NCBI GenBank assembly: GCA_964603325.1
Contig: CAZRUH010000036.1
Coordinates: 1 to 6,738, forward strand
Source: LSNR01 sp964603325
GTDB taxonomy: Bacteria; Patescibacteriota; Minisyncoccia; Moranbacterales; UBA9337
Direction of reading: 5' to 3'
DNA length: 6,738 nt
A program made the position numbers and the translations under genes. The notes under the pieces were generated by a model. The model was given only the letters and a program-made list of their open reading frames with translations, made no database searches and was not told the origin of the DNA. Every line of letters starts with the position of its first letter. The stretch's first letter is position 1. This document shows positions 5,305 to 6,738 of the stretch, one piece after another.

Positions 5305-5883
5305 ATGTTTATTATCTTTGGATTGGGAAATCCGGGAGAAAAATACAAGAAAACACGCCACAATGTCGGATTTGCATTGTTAGACAATATACGGGAATTA
5401 TTAAATTTTCCAAGTTTTTATTTCAATAAAAAATTCAATGCGGAAATTTCCGAAGAAAAAACTCCCGCTTTTTTTGGAAATATTTTTTCAAAAAAAGATA
5501 AAATCGTTTTAGTAAAACCGCAAACTTTTATGAATTATTCCGGCGAGAGCGTTCAGAAAATAATGTCTTTTTTTAAGCTCAATCCAAAAAATATTATGGT
5601 TATTCATGATGATTTGGATATTCCTTTTGGCAAATACAAAATATCTGCAAATTCCTCTTCCGGAGGACATAATGGCGTTCAAAGCATAATAGATCATATA
5701 AACTCTCAAGATTTTATTCGCATTCGCATTGGAATTGAAAAAAAAGATGGTAGAAAATCCAGAAAAATGTCCGGTAAAAAATTTGTCCTCAGCAATTTTT
5801 CTGACGAAGAGTCAAAGAAAATAAATATTATTTCCGAAGAAATTTTATCAGAAATAAAGTCTATAATTAAAAACAGAGCTTGA
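5305..5883 (+). CDS. pth: Peptidyl-tRNA hydrolase
   Basis: Pth cleaves the ester bond in peptidyl-tRNAs dropped by stalled ribosomes and so recycles tRNA; it is normally essential. The protein has 192 residues, typical of bacterial Pth. Visible signatures: FGLGNPGEKYKKTRHNVGF at the N-terminus with N9 and the catalytic H19 (E. coli N10 and H20), KPQTFMNYSGESV with N77 (E. coli N68), IHDDLDIPFGK with D102 (E. coli D93), and SSGGHNGVQSI with N123 (E. coli N114). All catalytic and tRNA-binding residues are intact. The C-terminal helix is lysine-rich, as in relatives. It begins 9 bp after the LCP stop, so the two genes form an operon; no Shine-Dalgarno is visible. Its TGA stop lies within the stem-loop of the terminator that follows. 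Confidence 0.97.
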   Translation: MFIIFGLGNPGEKYKKTRHNVGFALLDNIRELLNFPSFYFNKKFNAEISEEKTPAFFGNIFSKKDKIVLVKPQTFMNYSGESVQKIMSFFKLNPKNIMVIHDDLDIPFGKYKISANSSSGGHNGVQSIIDHINSQDFIRIRIGIEKKDGRKSRKMSGKKFVLSNFSDEESKKINIISEEILSEIKSIIKNRA

Positions 5884-5900
5884 ATGCCCTGTTTTTAATT
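5865..5900. terminator. Bidirectional terminator between convergent pth and rpoC
   Basis: Arms 5865-5876 and 5889-5900 form a perfect 12-bp stem ending in CTGTTTTTAATT on either strand. One A-C mismatch (5877/5888) and two more pairs (5878-5879 with 5886-5887) extend it to a 6-base loop at 5880-5885. The T-run lies in the second arm when read from either direction, so it can serve both pth and rpoC. The stem overlaps the last codons of pth. A smaller hairpin (5897-5902 with 5909-5914) follows. Confidence 0.75.
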
Positions 5901-5920
5901 GAATTTTGTCAATTTTAGAG

Positions 5921-6738
5921 TTATTCTCTAAAACCACTTCCGGCAGGAATAAGTCTACCGATAATAATATTTTCCTTAAGACCTTTTAATTTGTCTTCTT
6001 TTCCTTGAATAGACGCGTTTATCAAAACTTTTGCCGTTTCAATAAACGATGCGGCGCTTAAAAAGGATTCTGTTGATAATGCAACTTTGGTAATTCCCAA
6101 AATAACCGGCTCACCAAGAGCCTCTTGCACACCCTTACTTTTGGCTTTTTCATTAACTTCCTCAAAATATTCATTACTTACAACATCTCCCACCAAAAGA
6201 TTAGTATCACCAGGATCAGTTATCTTAACCCTGCTTAACATCTGTCTGATAATAACTTCTATATGTTTATCATTTATCCCCTCTCCTTGAGTAGCATATA
6301 TTTCTTGAATTTCTCTGGTAATATATCTATGTACTTCTTCTTGCCCCATAGTTTCATAAAGTTTCTTTAAATCAATATGTCCTTCAGAAAGAACCGTTCC
6401 TTTATCTATCAAATCTCCTTTTTTAACATTTAAAGTGATATTGATGGGTATGTGATATTCTTTAACTGTTTTTTTCTTGGTTTTTCCATCTATTCCCTCG
6501 ATGTAAACTACTGCTTTTTTCCCCTGTTTATCAGATTCAATGGATTTTACTTTTCCGGCAATTTCTGAAATCAACGCTTCTCCTTTTGGAGGTCTGACTT
6601 CAAATATTTCTTCAACTCTGGGCAAACCTTGAGTAATATCTGAACCGGCAACTCCTCCAACATGAAAAGTACGCATAGTTAACTGGGTACCAGGCTCTCC
6701 GATTGCTTGTGCGGCAACAACACCAACGGCTTCTCCTT
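5921..6738 (-). CDS. rpoC: DNA-directed RNA polymerase subunit beta', C-terminal part (5' end outside window)
   Basis: RpoC is the catalytic clamp subunit of RNA polymerase. The frame is open to the right edge; 271 C-terminal codons plus a TAA at 5921-5923 are visible. The first Met codon, at 6676, is internal: upstream the frame continues with GEAVGVVAAQAIGEPGTQLT, the universal lead-in to the trigger loop. Next comes MRTFHVGG with the NTP-contacting M21, R22 and H25 (E. coli M932, R933, H936; numbering here is from the first complete codon in the window), then VAGSDITQGLPRVEEIFE. The Gram-negative SI3 insertion found here in E. coli is absent. The C-terminal region (LGEPVILGITK, then TESFLSAASFIETAKVL and IIIGRLIPAGSGF) is intact, and the protein stops two residues later, without the longer tail of E. 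coli. It converges on pth across a shared terminator. rpoB is probably upstream, outside the window. Confidence 0.98.
   Translation of the reverse strand, partial: GEAVGVVAAQAIGEPGTQLTMRTFHVGGVAGSDITQGLPRVEEIFEVRPPKGEALISEIAGKVKSIESDKQGKKAVVYIEGIDGKTKKKTVKEYHIPINITLNVKKGDLIDKGTVLSEGHIDLKKLYETMGQEEVHRYITREIQEIYATQGEGINDKHIEVIIRQMLSRVKITDPGDTNLLVGDVVSNEYFEEVNEKAKSKGVQEALGEPVILGITKVALSTESFLSAASFIETAKVLINASIQGKEDKLKGLKENIIIGRLIPAGSGFRE

Noticed and set aside
5509..5709. Minus-strand frame inside pth
   Set aside because: It is antisense to the catalytic core of pth, which is fully intact.
6087..6290. Plus-strand frame inside rpoC
   Set aside because: It is antisense to conserved RpoC sequence, with no support.

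Overview
The window is an AT-rich stretch (roughly 30% GC by eye) with compact, mostly housekeeping gene content. TGA is used as an ordinary stop (end of pth), so this is not the TGA-glycine code. Six start codons are visible and none has a convincing Shine-Dalgarno sequence. Low GC, an LCP protein with a LytR_C tail next to pth, a tail-less RpoC and small repeat and secreted orphan genes together suggest a small-genome bacterium of the Candidate Phyla Radiation (Patescibacteria, perhaps Parcubacteria). This lineage call is inference from gene style, not from a marker phylogeny.

Left part, minus strand: positions 1-713 hold the N-terminal part of a protein made almost entirely of a 30-residue (90-bp) helical tandem repeat. 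It runs off the left edge. Its start codon lies three bases from a perfect 23-bp inverted repeat (717-771) that a promoter-like sequence at 787-815 would place in the 5' leader. A gene-poor stretch follows (772-1063), then a strong hairpin terminator (1064-1098), a secreted orphan protein (1121-1681), rarA (1817-3040) and rfbC (3047-3604). All of these read leftward. rfbC and rarA are 6 bp apart and almost certainly co-transcribed. The secreted gene lies 135 bp further downstream, with its own weak promoter candidate and a pair of 14-bp direct repeats.

Right part: a divergent promoter region (3605-3723) separates rfbC from a plus-strand pair, an LCP-family glycopolymer transferase (3724-5295) and pth, peptidyl-tRNA hydrolase (5305-5883). 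The pair ends in a bidirectional hairpin terminator that faces the 3' end of rpoC (5921-6738, minus strand, 5' end outside the window).

Functionally, rfbC supplies a step of dTDP-L-rhamnose synthesis, and the divergently transcribed LCP protein belongs to the family that attaches glycopolymers to the cell wall, so the middle of the window has a cell-envelope theme. rarA, pth and rpoC are replication, translation and transcription housekeeping genes. The best candidate for something undescribed is the modular repeat protein at the left edge: a frozen scaffold with variation confined to a few positions per repeat, one invariant cysteine per repeat, and an unusual hairpin leader.
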